Source of the DNA: an uncultured Eubacterium sp.
Lineage (GTDB): Bacteria; Bacillota; Clostridia; Lachnospirales; Lachnospiraceae
Direction: 5' to 3'
Length of the DNA: 64,000 bases
NCBI GenBank assembly: GCA_948579355.1
Contig: CAPAOV010000015.1
Coordinates: forward strand, 1 to 64,000
Part shown: positions 10,516-18,070 of the stretch, piece by piece
Layout: each line of letters begins with the position of its first letter
How positions within the stretch are numbered: position 1 is the first letter of the stretch
Program-made: the position numbers and the translations under genes
Notes under the pieces: model-generated
Database searches by the model: none
The model's input: only the letters and a program-made list of their open reading frames with translations
What the model was told of the DNA's origin: nothing

Positions 10516-12204
10516 ATGCGTCGTTGCCTCATTTCATTTCTTCTTATTATTAGTATCATACTGGCTTCCTGCCAGCCCCTTACCGCCCCCCGTTCACCCG
10601 GAATGTCCTTTCGCGAATTTACGGACACGCTCTTTTGCGACTGGGCTTCCTGCGATTCATTAACGTTAAACTATACGCTGAAAGAGCCCTCCCGCTATAA
10701 CATCACACAACTTCCGCAGGGATTTGCCGCCTCTTCCACAAACTCTTCTTCCCATTCGGAGACGGAAAACATGCTCCAACGCCTGAACGAATACGAAAAA
10801 GACGAGCTCCCAAAGCAGGAGCAGATTTTATATGACACATTGGAAGATTATTTAACGCTGGAACTGTCAGGAGCTTCCTATGCCAAATTTGCAGACATTC
10901 TCAATCCATCTTCCGGCATTCAGGCACAATTACCGGTTCTCTTAGCTGAATTTCATCTGGATTCAAAGGAAGACGTCAGCCAATATTTCCTGCTTCTCCA
11001 GTCCGTTCCCTCCTATTTTCAACTGCTCGTGCAGATGGAGAAAGAAAAGCAAACATCCGAATTACTGCCCGCAAAAACTACGCTTGAGCATGTCATCGGC
11101 CAATGCCGGAGTTTTCTCTCGGAAAACGGCTGCCAAATGATAAAAAACTGCTTTAACCAACAAATCCGCACAAATTTCCCGAAAGAAGCCACTGAGCTTG
11201 CGCGCAGACACGACAGCTATCTGGAAAAATATCTGATTCCCGCCTACAAAGATATGATTACGAGTCTGACCGCCCTACTGCCAGACGCCTCCGCCGACGG
11301 CGCCCTTGCCGCCTATCCGGAGGGAAAAAAATATTACGCCTATCTCTTCCGCCAGAAAAGCGGCTCCTCCGAGGCGGTTGCTGTCTGGCAGAAAAAACTG
11401 CTCAAACGCCTGCAGCGGGCAGAAGACAAACTGCTTTCCTATGCGGCGGAAGACCCCTCTGCATTTCGGACATGCGAGGATTACCAGCAGCGCAATTCGT
11501 CTCCCGAGTCGATTTTAGACACTCTGCAGGAGAAAATGAAAGCGGATTTTCCATCCTGCCGCTCCACCGCCTATGAGCTGCACCGTGTCGATGCCTCACT
11601 GGAAAATTATCTGAGTCCGGCCTTTTATCTCACACCTCCCATTGATGATACGTCAAATAATGCCATCTACATAAACTACTCGCCGCAGTACAGCCGCTCT
11701 TCCCTTTTTAATACGCTGGCCCATGAGGCGTATCCCGGACACCTCTTTCAAAATTGTTATATGCGCGAGCAGAATCTTCCCCTGCTGCGGTATCTCATGG
11801 ACTATCCGGCCTATACGGAAGGGTACGCCACCTATGCGGAAATATACTCCTACCGCTACACCGGAGCGTCTCCGGCAGAAGTTGGCATTCTGCAAAACAA
11901 CGCCATTGCCAGCCATTGCCTCTACGCCCTCTGCGATATCGGTATTCATTACGACCACTGGAATAAGACGCAGCTTTCTTCCTTTTTGGGCGAACACGGC
12001 ATATCCGGCGCAGAAAACACAACACGCATCTACGATGCGATTATTGACAGCCCGGGAAGCTATCTTCCCTATACCGTCGGCTTCTTACAAATCGAAGAAC
12101 TGCGGCAGCATTTTCCCTCCGCCAAGAGTTTTCACACCTACCTGCTCAGCATGGGCCCTACCTCATTTTCCATCCTGAAGAAATATGCGGCTTCCGAAAA
12201 ATAA
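10516..12204 (+). CDS. DUF885-family lipoprotein, putative metalloprotease
   Basis: 562 residues. Residues 1-18 form a lipoprotein signal with lipobox LASC (Cys19). The rest is largely helical and carries HEAYPGH at about residues 403-409, the zinc-binding HExxxGH signature of the DUF885 family, followed by a conserved YTEGYATYAE segment. DUF885 members are predicted membrane-anchored or exported metallopeptidases and their substrates are unknown. CCGGAGG lies 7 nt before the ATG. It stands alone, divergent from the CotS-like gene and upstream of pckA, which has its own promoter. Confidence 0.87.
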   Translation: MRRCLISFLLIISIILASCQPLTAPRSPGMSFREFTDTLFCDWASCDSLTLNYTLKEPSRYNITQLPQGFAASSTNSSSHSETENMLQRLNEYEKDELPKQEQILYDTLEDYLTLELSGASYAKFADILNPSSGIQAQLPVLLAEFHLDSKEDVSQYFLLLQSVPSYFQLLVQMEKEKQTSELLPAKTTLEHVIGQCRSFLSENGCQMIKNCFNQQIRTNFPKEATELARRHDSYLEKYLIPAYKDMITSLTALLPDASADGALAAYPEGKKYYAYLFRQKSGSSEAVAVWQKKLLKRLQRAEDKLLSYAAEDPSAFRTCEDYQQRNSSPESILDTLQEKMKADFPSCRSTAYELHRVDASLENYLSPAFYLTPPIDDTSNNAIYINYSPQYSRSSLFNTLAHEAYPGHLFQNCYMREQNLPLLRYLMDYPAYTEGYATYAEIYSYRYTGASPAEVGILQNNAIASHCLYALCDIGIHYDHWNKTQLSSFLGEHGISGAENTTRIYDAIIDSPGSYLPYTVGFLQIEELRQHFPSAKSFHTYLLSMGPTSFSILKKYAASEK

Positions 12205-12225
12205 ACGGGAAAGGGAAAGTTACGA

Positions 12226-12253
12226 TTGACTTTTTTACCCTTTCGGGTATAAT
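12226..12253 (+). promoter_or_regulatory. Sigma-A type promoter of pckA
   Basis: TTGACT (12226-12231), a 16-nt spacer, then TATAAT (12248-12253). The predicted transcript would have an untranslated leader of about 80 nt before the ATG at 12342. AGGAGG is 8 nt upstream of that ATG. Confidence 0.75.
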
Positions 12254-12341
12254 TACAGTTGGGAAACGATTTGAATTTTCCGTTTGTAATACTTCGTTTA
12301 CTGAAGTATCAATAATATATTTTCTTAGGAGGTAAGATTTC

Positions 12342-14081
12342 ATGGCAACAAAAGCGAATTACAAACTCAGTGAAATTGGCGCCGGCAAAGTCGGTTTTCC
12401 TCGTACGGGGGAAGCGGTAACGAACACTCGTGCCATTGTTGAAGCTGCATTTTATGGTAACAATGTCGTAAAAGTAAACACATTAAAAGAGGCTTATAAC
12501 TTAGCGAAAAATTCACCGGGTACAATTGTAACAGATATGCCTGTATACAGAGGTGAGGAATTTGGTTTGGATGCCGATGCCAAAGTTCTTCTTTTCAATG
12601 ATGGCGCCGTAACCGGACGTTACGCTGCTGCGCGCCGTATCAAAGGCGAGCCGGGCGTAGATGCTGCAAAATTAGATAAAGTGGTTATGGATGCTGTTTA
12701 CAAAACTCGTTTTAAGAAGTTGTATCATGCAACCTGCTTCGTTGGTTTGGATACAGAGTTCATGGCAAAAGCTCATCTTCTGATTCCGGAAGGAGAAGAG
12801 AATCTTCTTTACAACTGGATGCTGAACTTCCAATACATGAGCGATGAATATGTAAAAATGTATAAAAACTCCGTTTTAATTGCCGACGGCAAAGAACCGG
12901 ATATTTACATCTTTTCCGACCCGCAGTGGGCGCCTACGGAAAGCCCTGACGTAGATTATAGCTGTCTGAGCGACCCTATGACCCTCTGCTACTTTGATAC
13001 AAACCAGAACTGCGCCGCTATCCTTGGTATGAAATACTTTGGCGAGCACAAGAAAGGTACTCTGACTATGGCTTGGGCGCTTGCAAACCGCAACGGTTAC
13101 GCTTCCTGCCATGGCGGACAGAAAGAATACTCCTTAGAGGGCGGCAAAAAGTTTGTTGCTTCCGTATATGGTCTTTCGGGTTCCGGTAAATCTACTCTGA
13201 CACATGCAAAACACGGCGGCAAATACGATGCTTTCGGCGGTATTAAAGTATTGCACGACGACGCCTTTATTATCAACTCCGACACCTGTGCTTCGATTGC
13301 ACTGGAGCCGACTTACTTCGATAAGACAGCCGATTATCCTACCGGATGTCCAGATAACCAATATCTTTTGACGGTTCAGAACTGTTCAGCAACGATGGAT
13401 GAGGACGGCAAGATTCAGCTCGTTACCGAAGATATCCGTAACGGTAACGGCCGCGCTATCAAATCCAAGCTTTGGTCTCCAAACCGCGTAGATAAGATTG
13501 ACGCTCCGGTAAATGCTATTTTCTGGATTATGAAAGACCCTACGATGCCGCCGGTAATCAAATTAAAGGGCGCCGCTCTTGCTTCCGTGATGGGCGCAAC
13601 TCTGGCAACAAAGACATCTACCGCCGAGCGTGTAGCTGCCGGTACTGATATGAACGCACTTCGTATTGTACCTTACGCAAACCCATTCAGAACTTATCCA
13701 CTTGTCAATGATTATGATAAGTTTAAAAAGCTGGTTGCCGAGAAAGACGTAGACTGCTACATCGTCAACACCGGTGATTTCATGGGTACGAAATGCCAGC
13801 CTGCCGACACCTTAGGCATTCTCGAGACAATCGTAGAAGGAAACGCTAAGTTTGAGAAGTGGGGCAACTTTGATGATATTGAAATTATGAATGACTGGCC
13901 GGGCAAAACTGCTGACTTCAAGCCTGACCTTAACGACGCTGACTACAAGGCAGCTCTTAAATCCGCAATGCAGAACCGCGTAGATGCCGTTGAGAAATTC
14001 TCTACTGCAAAAGAAGGTTATGACAAGCTTCCGGATGAAGCGCTTGCTGCTTTGAAGAAGCTGGTAGATGCTTTAAACTAA
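12342..14081 (+). CDS. pckA: Phosphoenolpyruvate carboxykinase (ATP type)
   Basis: 579 residues, cytosolic. It interconverts oxaloacetate plus ATP with PEP plus CO2 plus ADP; in gut anaerobes it often runs in the carboxylating direction. The kinase-1a P-loop GLSGSGKST is near residue 277, and HDDAF, the kinase-2 metal motif, follows about 30 residues later. The adenine-binding region near ATKTSTAER is also present. Codon use is visibly more selective than in the neighbours, with strong promoter and ribosome sites, which fits high expression. It is monocistronic, with a hairpin terminator 40 nt after the stop. Confidence 0.96.
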   Translation: MATKANYKLSEIGAGKVGFPRTGEAVTNTRAIVEAAFYGNNVVKVNTLKEAYNLAKNSPGTIVTDMPVYRGEEFGLDADAKVLLFNDGAVTGRYAAARRIKGEPGVDAAKLDKVVMDAVYKTRFKKLYHATCFVGLDTEFMAKAHLLIPEGEENLLYNWMLNFQYMSDEYVKMYKNSVLIADGKEPDIYIFSDPQWAPTESPDVDYSCLSDPMTLCYFDTNQNCAAILGMKYFGEHKKGTLTMAWALANRNGYASCHGGQKEYSLEGGKKFVASVYGLSGSGKSTLTHAKHGGKYDAFGGIKVLHDDAFIINSDTCASIALEPTYFDKTADYPTGCPDNQYLLTVQNCSATMDEDGKIQLVTEDIRNGNGRAIKSKLWSPNRVDKIDAPVNAIFWIMKDPTMPPVIKLKGAALASVMGATLATKTSTAERVAAGTDMNALRIVPYANPFRTYPLVNDYDKFKKLVAEKDVDCYIVNTGDFMGTKCQPADTLGILETIVEGNAKFEKWGNFDDIEIMNDWPGKTADFKPDLNDADYKAALKSAMQNRVDAVEKFSTAKEGYDKLPDEALAALKKLVDALN

Positions 14082-14119
14082 AGCATTTGTTTGAAACCGG
14101 CGTTCTTACGCTACTTGTA

Positions 14120-14150
14120 TCAGGTCTCTTTTTTCACGGAAGAGACCTGA
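14120..14150 (+). terminator. Terminator of pckA
   Basis: Perfect 11-bp stem TCAGGTCTCTT / AAGAGACCTGA with a 9-nt loop. The following T-rich tract is modest (TTTCATATCAATTTTTT). Confidence 0.7.
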
Positions 14151-14208
14151 TTTCATATCAATTTTTTCCGGTATAAAAACCGACGTTTCAACAGGGAGGT
14201 GAATACAT

Positions 14209-14652
14209 TTGATTGGCAAATTATGGATGCGCAGGATACAAAAGAAAATTCTTTCTTTTGCCTTGTTTTTGTGCATATCTGTTATGTTGACTAATTTATT
14301 TACCGACTTTCATTTTGTTTCCGGGTTCACTTGTCTGGGCAGCAATCCCAATGAAATGAGCGTGAAACCAAAAATAACTGCTTCTAATGAATGCTATCCT
14401 CTCTATATAAGAGAGCGAAGCGTTTCCAAGGCGACATTTCCGGGTAGGTTAATGAAAACGGGCAGACAACGGCTGCCCATGCGTTTTCCGATACCTCCCG
14501 TCATTCTCCTGATTGGCGCGGCATTCTTCTTTCTGTTTTTGTACCGACAGAAAAAGGGGCGTTTTCATACCCCTGACGTCGTTTTTAACCAGTATATTAT
14601 ACGTTATATACACGACCAGAACGGAGAAAACTATCATTCCACACTTTCCTGA
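14209..14652 (+). CDS. Small putative membrane protein with TTG start
   Basis: 147 residues, unrecognised. A hydrophobic segment lies at about residues 13-33 (FALFLCISVMLTNLF) and a second at about 97-112 (PPVILLIGAAFFFLFLY), each flanked by Arg/Lys. The proposed start is TTG because GGGAGGTG ends 7 nt before it and no in-frame ATG fits as well. The coding sequence contains a small palindrome (CTCTCT...AGAGAG). It is followed 33 nt later by a 30-residue membrane microprotein with a strong ribosome site. The basic linker between the two helices and its short length leave some doubt that it is translated. Confidence 0.42.
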   Translation: MIGKLWMRRIQKKILSFALFLCISVMLTNLFTDFHFVSGFTCLGSNPNEMSVKPKITASNECYPLYIRERSVSKATFPGRLMKTGRQRLPMRFPIPPVILLIGAAFFFLFLYRQKKGRFHTPDVVFNQYIIRYIHDQNGENYHSTLS

Positions 14653-14685
14653 TTTTATATAAAATTAGGAAAGGAGGAGCGTTTT

Positions 14686-14778
14686 ATGTTAGTAGTAAAA
14701 ATCATCATCTGCGTTGTCGTGGTCGCTGCCATTTCCGCATGGGCGTTTTGGATTGACCAGACTTCCGGTAAAAACTAA
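14686..14778 (+). CDS. 30-residue single-helix membrane microprotein
   Basis: ATG at 14686 preceded by AAAGGAGG with 9-nt spacing. The product is almost wholly one hydrophobic helix (VVKIIICVVVVAAISAWAFW) with a polar tail IDQTSGKN. No name can be given. The size and shape fit small membrane regulators or type I toxin-like peptides, but no antisense RNA is obvious here. It ends about 150 nt before a strong terminator. Confidence 0.5.
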   Translation: MLVVKIIICVVVVAAISAWAFWIDQTSGKN

Positions 14779-14931
14779 AACGAATAACAGAAAGCGCTAT
14801 GCGTTTTCTCCGAACAACTTAAATTTAATCCACAACCACGAGCGTCACGCTTCGCGAGACTGCTCGGGTTCGCGGGTGCGCTCGGATAGTCTTGTGCAAG
14901 CACAGACATATCCTCACTTTGCCTCCGCGTA
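14779..14931 (+). repeat. Non-coding stretch with copy A of a 55-nt repeat
   Basis: Positions 14840-14894 begin GAGCGTCACGCTT and align with 50187-50241 (about 40 of 55 positions match by eye). Copy A can form CGCGA/TCGCG and GAGCG/CGCTC pairings. In both places the repeat is followed within 65-95 nt by a strong terminator hairpin. No coding sequence is visible in this stretch. Confidence 0.5.
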
Positions 14932-14967
14932 AATAAAAGGACACCTGATTAGGGGTGTCCTTTTATT
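14932..14967. terminator. Bidirectional terminator
   Basis: Perfect 14-bp stem AATAAAAGGACACC / GGTGTCCTTTTATT with an 8-nt loop, T-rich in both directions. It serves the small plus-strand genes and also covers the stop of the 50-residue minus-strand gene. Confidence 0.85.
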
Positions 14968-15115
14968 CCATACGATGCTTGCGGATAATCTCCTCATATC
15001 TTCGGTTGGATGCCTGCATCTCAATCTCCAGCTCCATTTCTTCAAGCTGGGCCTCTTCCTGATTTAACTCCTCCAGCAACCCGAGAAGATCATCATCTGA
15101 AAAAAACTGCTCCAT
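14963..15115 (-). CDS. 50-residue acidic coiled-coil protein
   Basis: Starts at the ATG at 15115, 11 nt after AGGTG of an AGGAGAGGTG site. The longer frame from 15157 has no ribosome site. The product is strongly helical and charged (DLLGLLEELNQEEAQLEE, ending RKHRME). No family recognised. Its stop codon falls inside the terminator stem. Confidence 0.5.
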   Translation of the reverse strand: MEQFFSDDDLLGLLEELNQEEAQLEEMELEIEMQASNRRYEEIIRKHRME

Positions 15116-15221
15116 ACTGCTTTTTTCACCTCTCCTTAGTTCTAATATATCTATCATAACATAAATTTATGTCTATCACAAGAGTTTCCCTTGCAAAAAT
15201 ATAAATTGTATTATAACATAA

Positions 15222-15293
15222 TACTAGGGTTGAAAGTTGGAGCAATCCAAAGTATCATTCAGTTAAGGGGCGAAACACCTTTTAACCCTAGTA
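15222..15293. repeat. Hairpin repeat element, short copy
   Basis: The ends are inverted repeats: ACTAGGGTTGAAAG at 15224-15237 pairs with CTTTTAACCCTAGT near 15279-15292. The interior carries GGAGCAATCCAAAGTATCA, which recurs in the longer copy at 15869-16077. It looks like a deletion derivative of the same element. It may be MITE-like, but no target-site duplication is certain. Confidence 0.6.
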
Positions 15294-15507
15294 CAATGAA
15301 AATTAAGTCTTTGATATATTCACGTAGGATAATTGTTTCAGATACAAGGAAGAAAATCAACGGTGCAACGGTAGCTACAGCTAGATTTTCTGACACAGTA
15401 GCTGAACAATTAAACAAGTGAATGTATCAATTATTTAATATTCGCTGTACTAGTATCAAAAACAAGAGAAACAGAGTAAACACTCTGCTCTGGAATGGAG
15501 GATATTT
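15294..15507. other. Gap with no supported gene
   Basis: An open frame crosses this stretch to TGA at 15421 but has no ribosome site and starts inside the repeat element, so it is not called. A small palindrome (CAGAGT...ACTCTG) near 15473-15488 precedes the ribosome site of the next gene. Nothing else stands out. Confidence 0.5.
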
Positions 15508-15870
15508 ATGCAGGATAATACAGTATTTGATTCACAAGACGTAAACCAGAATAAGGTGTTTGGAATTTTGGCGTATCTAGGTTTTCTGGTACTTGTACCG
15601 ATTTTCGCAGCTAAAGATTCACAATATGCGAGATTTCACGCCAATCAGGGGCTTGTACTCCTTATTTTTGAAGCAGCCGCTTATTTTATGGTTGCCATGT
15701 GCCGCCTTATACTGTTTTTTGTTCCGTTTGCCGGCATTTTTATAAGCGCACTGCTGGGATTTTGTATTTTTTGTATCAGCACGGTATTTATTGTACTCGG
15801 TATCATAAATGCCTGCTCCAATGAGGCAAAAAAGCTTCCTATCATCGGCGAAATTACTATTTTGAAATAA
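15508..15870 (+). CDS. DUF4870-like small membrane protein
   Basis: 120 residues. After a polar N-terminus (DNTVFDSQDVNQNK) come hydrophobic segments near 18-35, 48-90 and 95-108, with the motif KDSQYARFHANQGLVL typical of DUF4870/Tic20-like small membrane proteins. Function is not known. TGGAGG lies 6 nt before the ATG. The gene sits between two copies of the hairpin repeat, which may matter for its expression or mobility. Confidence 0.75.
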   Translation: MQDNTVFDSQDVNQNKVFGILAYLGFLVLVPIFAAKDSQYARFHANQGLVLLIFEAAAYFMVAMCRLILFFVPFAGIFISALLGFCIFCISTVFIVLGIINACSNEAKKLPIIGEITILK

Positions 15871-16077
15871 TATGATACTAAGGTTGAAAGGTCAAAATGC
15901 CGTTCATGCTTGCATGATAAGGTTTTGACCTTTCAACCTGCCAAATATGAGAAAGAAGCGATTTACGCAGTAAATCAGCGGATTTCGAATGTTTGATGGA
16001 TTGCGGGAGTTGTGAAACAACGGAGCAATCCAAAGTATCAGTTGGGGGCAAAATACCTTTTGCCCCCAACATCATAT
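15869..16077. repeat. Hairpin repeat element, long copy
   Basis: About 210 bp. The ends read ATATGAT and ATCATAT and extend into imperfect 21-bp terminal inverted repeats. Inside are a perfect 17-bp stem (AGGTTGAAAGGTCAAAA with its complement near 15922-15938), GATTTACgcaGTAAATC, GTTGTgaaACAAC and the 12-bp stem TTGGGGGCAAAA/TTTTGCCCCCAA. It shares GGAGCAATCCAAAGTATCA with the short copy. The element lies between the DUF4870 and hydF genes. Confidence 0.65.
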
Positions 16078-16105
16078 ATTCCCTTTATCCAAAGGAGGTT
16101 TAACA

Positions 16106-17305
16106 ATGAACGATACACCTAGTGGGGAGCGTTTACATATCGCCCTGTTTGGCCGCCGCAATGCCGGCAAGTCCAGTCTGATAAATGCACTTACCGGACA
16201 GGATACTGCCATTGTTTCCGAAATCAAAGGAACAACGACAGACCCCGTTTACAAGGCAATGGAAATCCCTCCTCTCGGGCCGGTACTGTTCATTGATACG
16301 CCCGGACTAGACGACGATGGAACGTTGGGAGAACAACGGGCAAATAAAGCAAAAAGCATTCTCAACAAGACCGATTTGGCCCTTGTGGTAGCAGATGGAA
16401 AAGAAGCAGAAAAAGATTTTCGTCAGGAAGACGATTTAATTGCATGGATGCAGAAAAAAGAGATTCCTTATCTTATTGTTTTCAACAAATATGATTTGTG
16501 GAAAGACGAAGTTGCGTTGCCCGCCGCCTCCTATGATATAGCAGTCAGCGCCGCAACGGGATTTCATATTGCCCGATTACGTGAACTGCTCGCCACAAAA
16601 TTATCCGTTAATGACAGCAAAAGAACGTTAGTGCGCGATTTGCTGCAGCCTGCTGATGTAGTCGTTCTCGTTGTTCCACTGGACTCATCCGCCCCAAAAG
16701 GGAGGATTATTCTTCCACAGCAGCAGGTCATACGTGATGTTCTGGAAGCGGGCGCTTCTGCGCTTGTCTGTCGGGACACCGAACTTTCCGATACCCTGAT
16801 GCATCTAAAAGACAAACCACGCTTAGTCATTACCGATTCACAGGCATTTTCTACTGTAGCCGACATCGTCCCACAGGATGTTCCTCTGACATCCTTTTCT
16901 ATTTTGTTCTCACGTTATAAGGGAAATCTCGCCATCCAACTGGCCGGAATCGACGCTATCCGCGAACTTGAAAATGGGGATTGTATTCTCATCGCAGAGG
17001 GCTGCACTCACCACCGCCGCTGCGAAGATATCGGCACGGTTAAAATTCCTCGCTGGCTGCACGAATTTACGAAAAAAGAATTTCGCTTTGAGACTTGCAG
17101 CGGCAACCAGTTTCCATCAAACCTCTCTCCTTACCGGCTTGTCGTACACTGTGGCGGCTGTACGCTGAATCAAAAAGAAATGGCTTTCCGCATCGCCAAA
17201 TGCCGCGACAATCATATACCAATCGTAAACTATGGTATTCTCATCGCCCACCTGAAAGGTGTACTTACGCGAAGCTTAGAGCCATTTTTCGACAAAACAA
17301 ACTGA
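16106..17305 (+). CDS. hydF: [FeFe]-hydrogenase H-cluster maturation GTPase HydF
   Basis: 399 residues. HydF is the scaffold and carrier for the 2Fe subcluster that HydE and HydG build. The GTPase domain is clear: GRRNAGKSS (G1, about 11-19), GTTTDP (G2), DTPG (G3) and NKYD (G4). The C-terminal cluster-binding domain has GCTHHRRC and, about 50 residues later, HCGGC, which matches the HydF CxH...HCxxC pattern. AAAGGAGG lies 7 nt before the ATG. hydE and hydG are not nearby. Its presence implies an [FeFe] hydrogenase and an anaerobic life. It converges with the PIN toxin gene, with only 1 nt between stops. Confidence 0.96.
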   Translation: MNDTPSGERLHIALFGRRNAGKSSLINALTGQDTAIVSEIKGTTTDPVYKAMEIPPLGPVLFIDTPGLDDDGTLGEQRANKAKSILNKTDLALVVADGKEAEKDFRQEDDLIAWMQKKEIPYLIVFNKYDLWKDEVALPAASYDIAVSAATGFHIARLRELLATKLSVNDSKRTLVRDLLQPADVVVLVVPLDSSAPKGRIILPQQQVIRDVLEAGASALVCRDTELSDTLMHLKDKPRLVITDSQAFSTVADIVPQDVPLTSFSILFSRYKGNLAIQLAGIDAIRELENGDCILIAEGCTHHRRCEDIGTVKIPRWLHEFTKKEFRFETCSGNQFPSNLSPYRLVVHCGGCTLNQKEMAFRIAKCRDNHIPIVNYGILIAHLKGVLTRSLEPFFDKTN

Positions 17306-17306
17306 A

Positions 17307-17726
17307 TTAATTTCCTGCAGCTTCAATAATCGCCATCATTTCTGCAGGCGTAACAATAAAATCCTTAAATGGATAATGTTTCTGATTACCCGTGACTAAA
17401 TAAGCATCATCATCCCGCTTTTCCATTGCTACTTCATAAAACACAAGGTCATCCATATCAATCAAAATTTCTCCTGTGGGCTGCGGAAACACTTCAATTC
17501 CAAACTGCCGGACTGCATTCATTACTATTTGTATTGCTTCCTCACGCAAATGAAATTTTTCCCTGTGAAACACCTCATCATATTCAATCAAAATATCCTG
17601 ATGATACAAAGGAATGATTTTCCTTTCAAAAACAGCATCCAATACCTTAACAGTAGCCGCATTTTCATTTTTTGAAAGTAATGCCGATAACAATACATTA
17701 GTATCAATTACTGCGTAATATTCCAT
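17307..17726 (-). CDS. PIN-domain toxin of a type II toxin-antitoxin pair
   Basis: 139 residues, the size of stand-alone PIN RNases. The first strand ends in DTNVLLSALL (catalytic Asp8), and further acidic residues occur at YDEVF and in KRDDDAYLVTGN, the usual PIN metal-site region. It belongs to the 'putative toxin component, PIN family' group. The start is 4 nt after the antitoxin stop. GGTAGAGGT precedes the ATG. RNA cleavage is inferred from the family. Confidence 0.85.
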   Translation of the reverse strand: MEYYAVIDTNVLLSALLSKNENAATVKVLDAVFERKIIPLYHQDILIEYDEVFHREKFHLREEAIQIVMNAVRQFGIEVFPQPTGEILIDMDDLVFYEVAMEKRDDDAYLVTGNQKHYPFKDFIVTPAEMMAIIEAAGN

Positions 17727-17730
17727 ACCT

Positions 17731-18027
17731 CTACCTTTTTCTTTCCGCCCTTACTGCCTCAATTTCAGCATTAATTTCATCAAGTGACATTTCCGGAACA
17801 TCGGATGCCTGCTCTCGCAATTCATAAAAAGCATTTCTTGCCTCTGTTCTTGTTATCGTCTGTTGCGGCAGTTTTGCTTCAAATGGAAGTCCTTTTACCA
17901 TTTTACTTCGAGTCATGAACATACGGAACGCCGTAGGTAAATCTATTCCAAGACTCTCATATATTTCATCTACCTCTTGTTTCAACTCTTTATCTGCCCT
18001 GAATTGAATCAAAACCTGTTCTGCCAT
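17731..18027 (-). CDS. RelB/DinJ-family antitoxin paired with PIN toxin
   Basis: 98 residues. The N-terminal ribbon-helix-helix pattern (VLIQFRADKELKQEVDEI, then LGIDLPTAFRMFMTRS) is that of RelB/DinJ antitoxins. The acidic, helical tail would wrap the toxin. It is first in the operon, as is usual for autoregulated pairs. RelB/DinJ antitoxins normally neutralise RelE/YafQ folds, so a PIN partner is a mixed pairing. AAGGAGAG lies 7 nt before the ATG. Confidence 0.85.
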   Translation of the reverse strand: MAEQVLIQFRADKELKQEVDEIYESLGIDLPTAFRMFMTRSKMVKGLPFEAKLPQQTITRTEARNAFYELREQASDVPEMSLDEINAEIEAVRAERKR

Positions 18028-18070
18028 AATGCTTCTCTCCTTATAGACATATTGCAGCTATTTTATACAT

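Noticed and set aside
15191..15421. 76-codon frame through the short repeat element
   Set aside because: Starts in the repeat region with no ribosome site; the product has no recognisable pattern.
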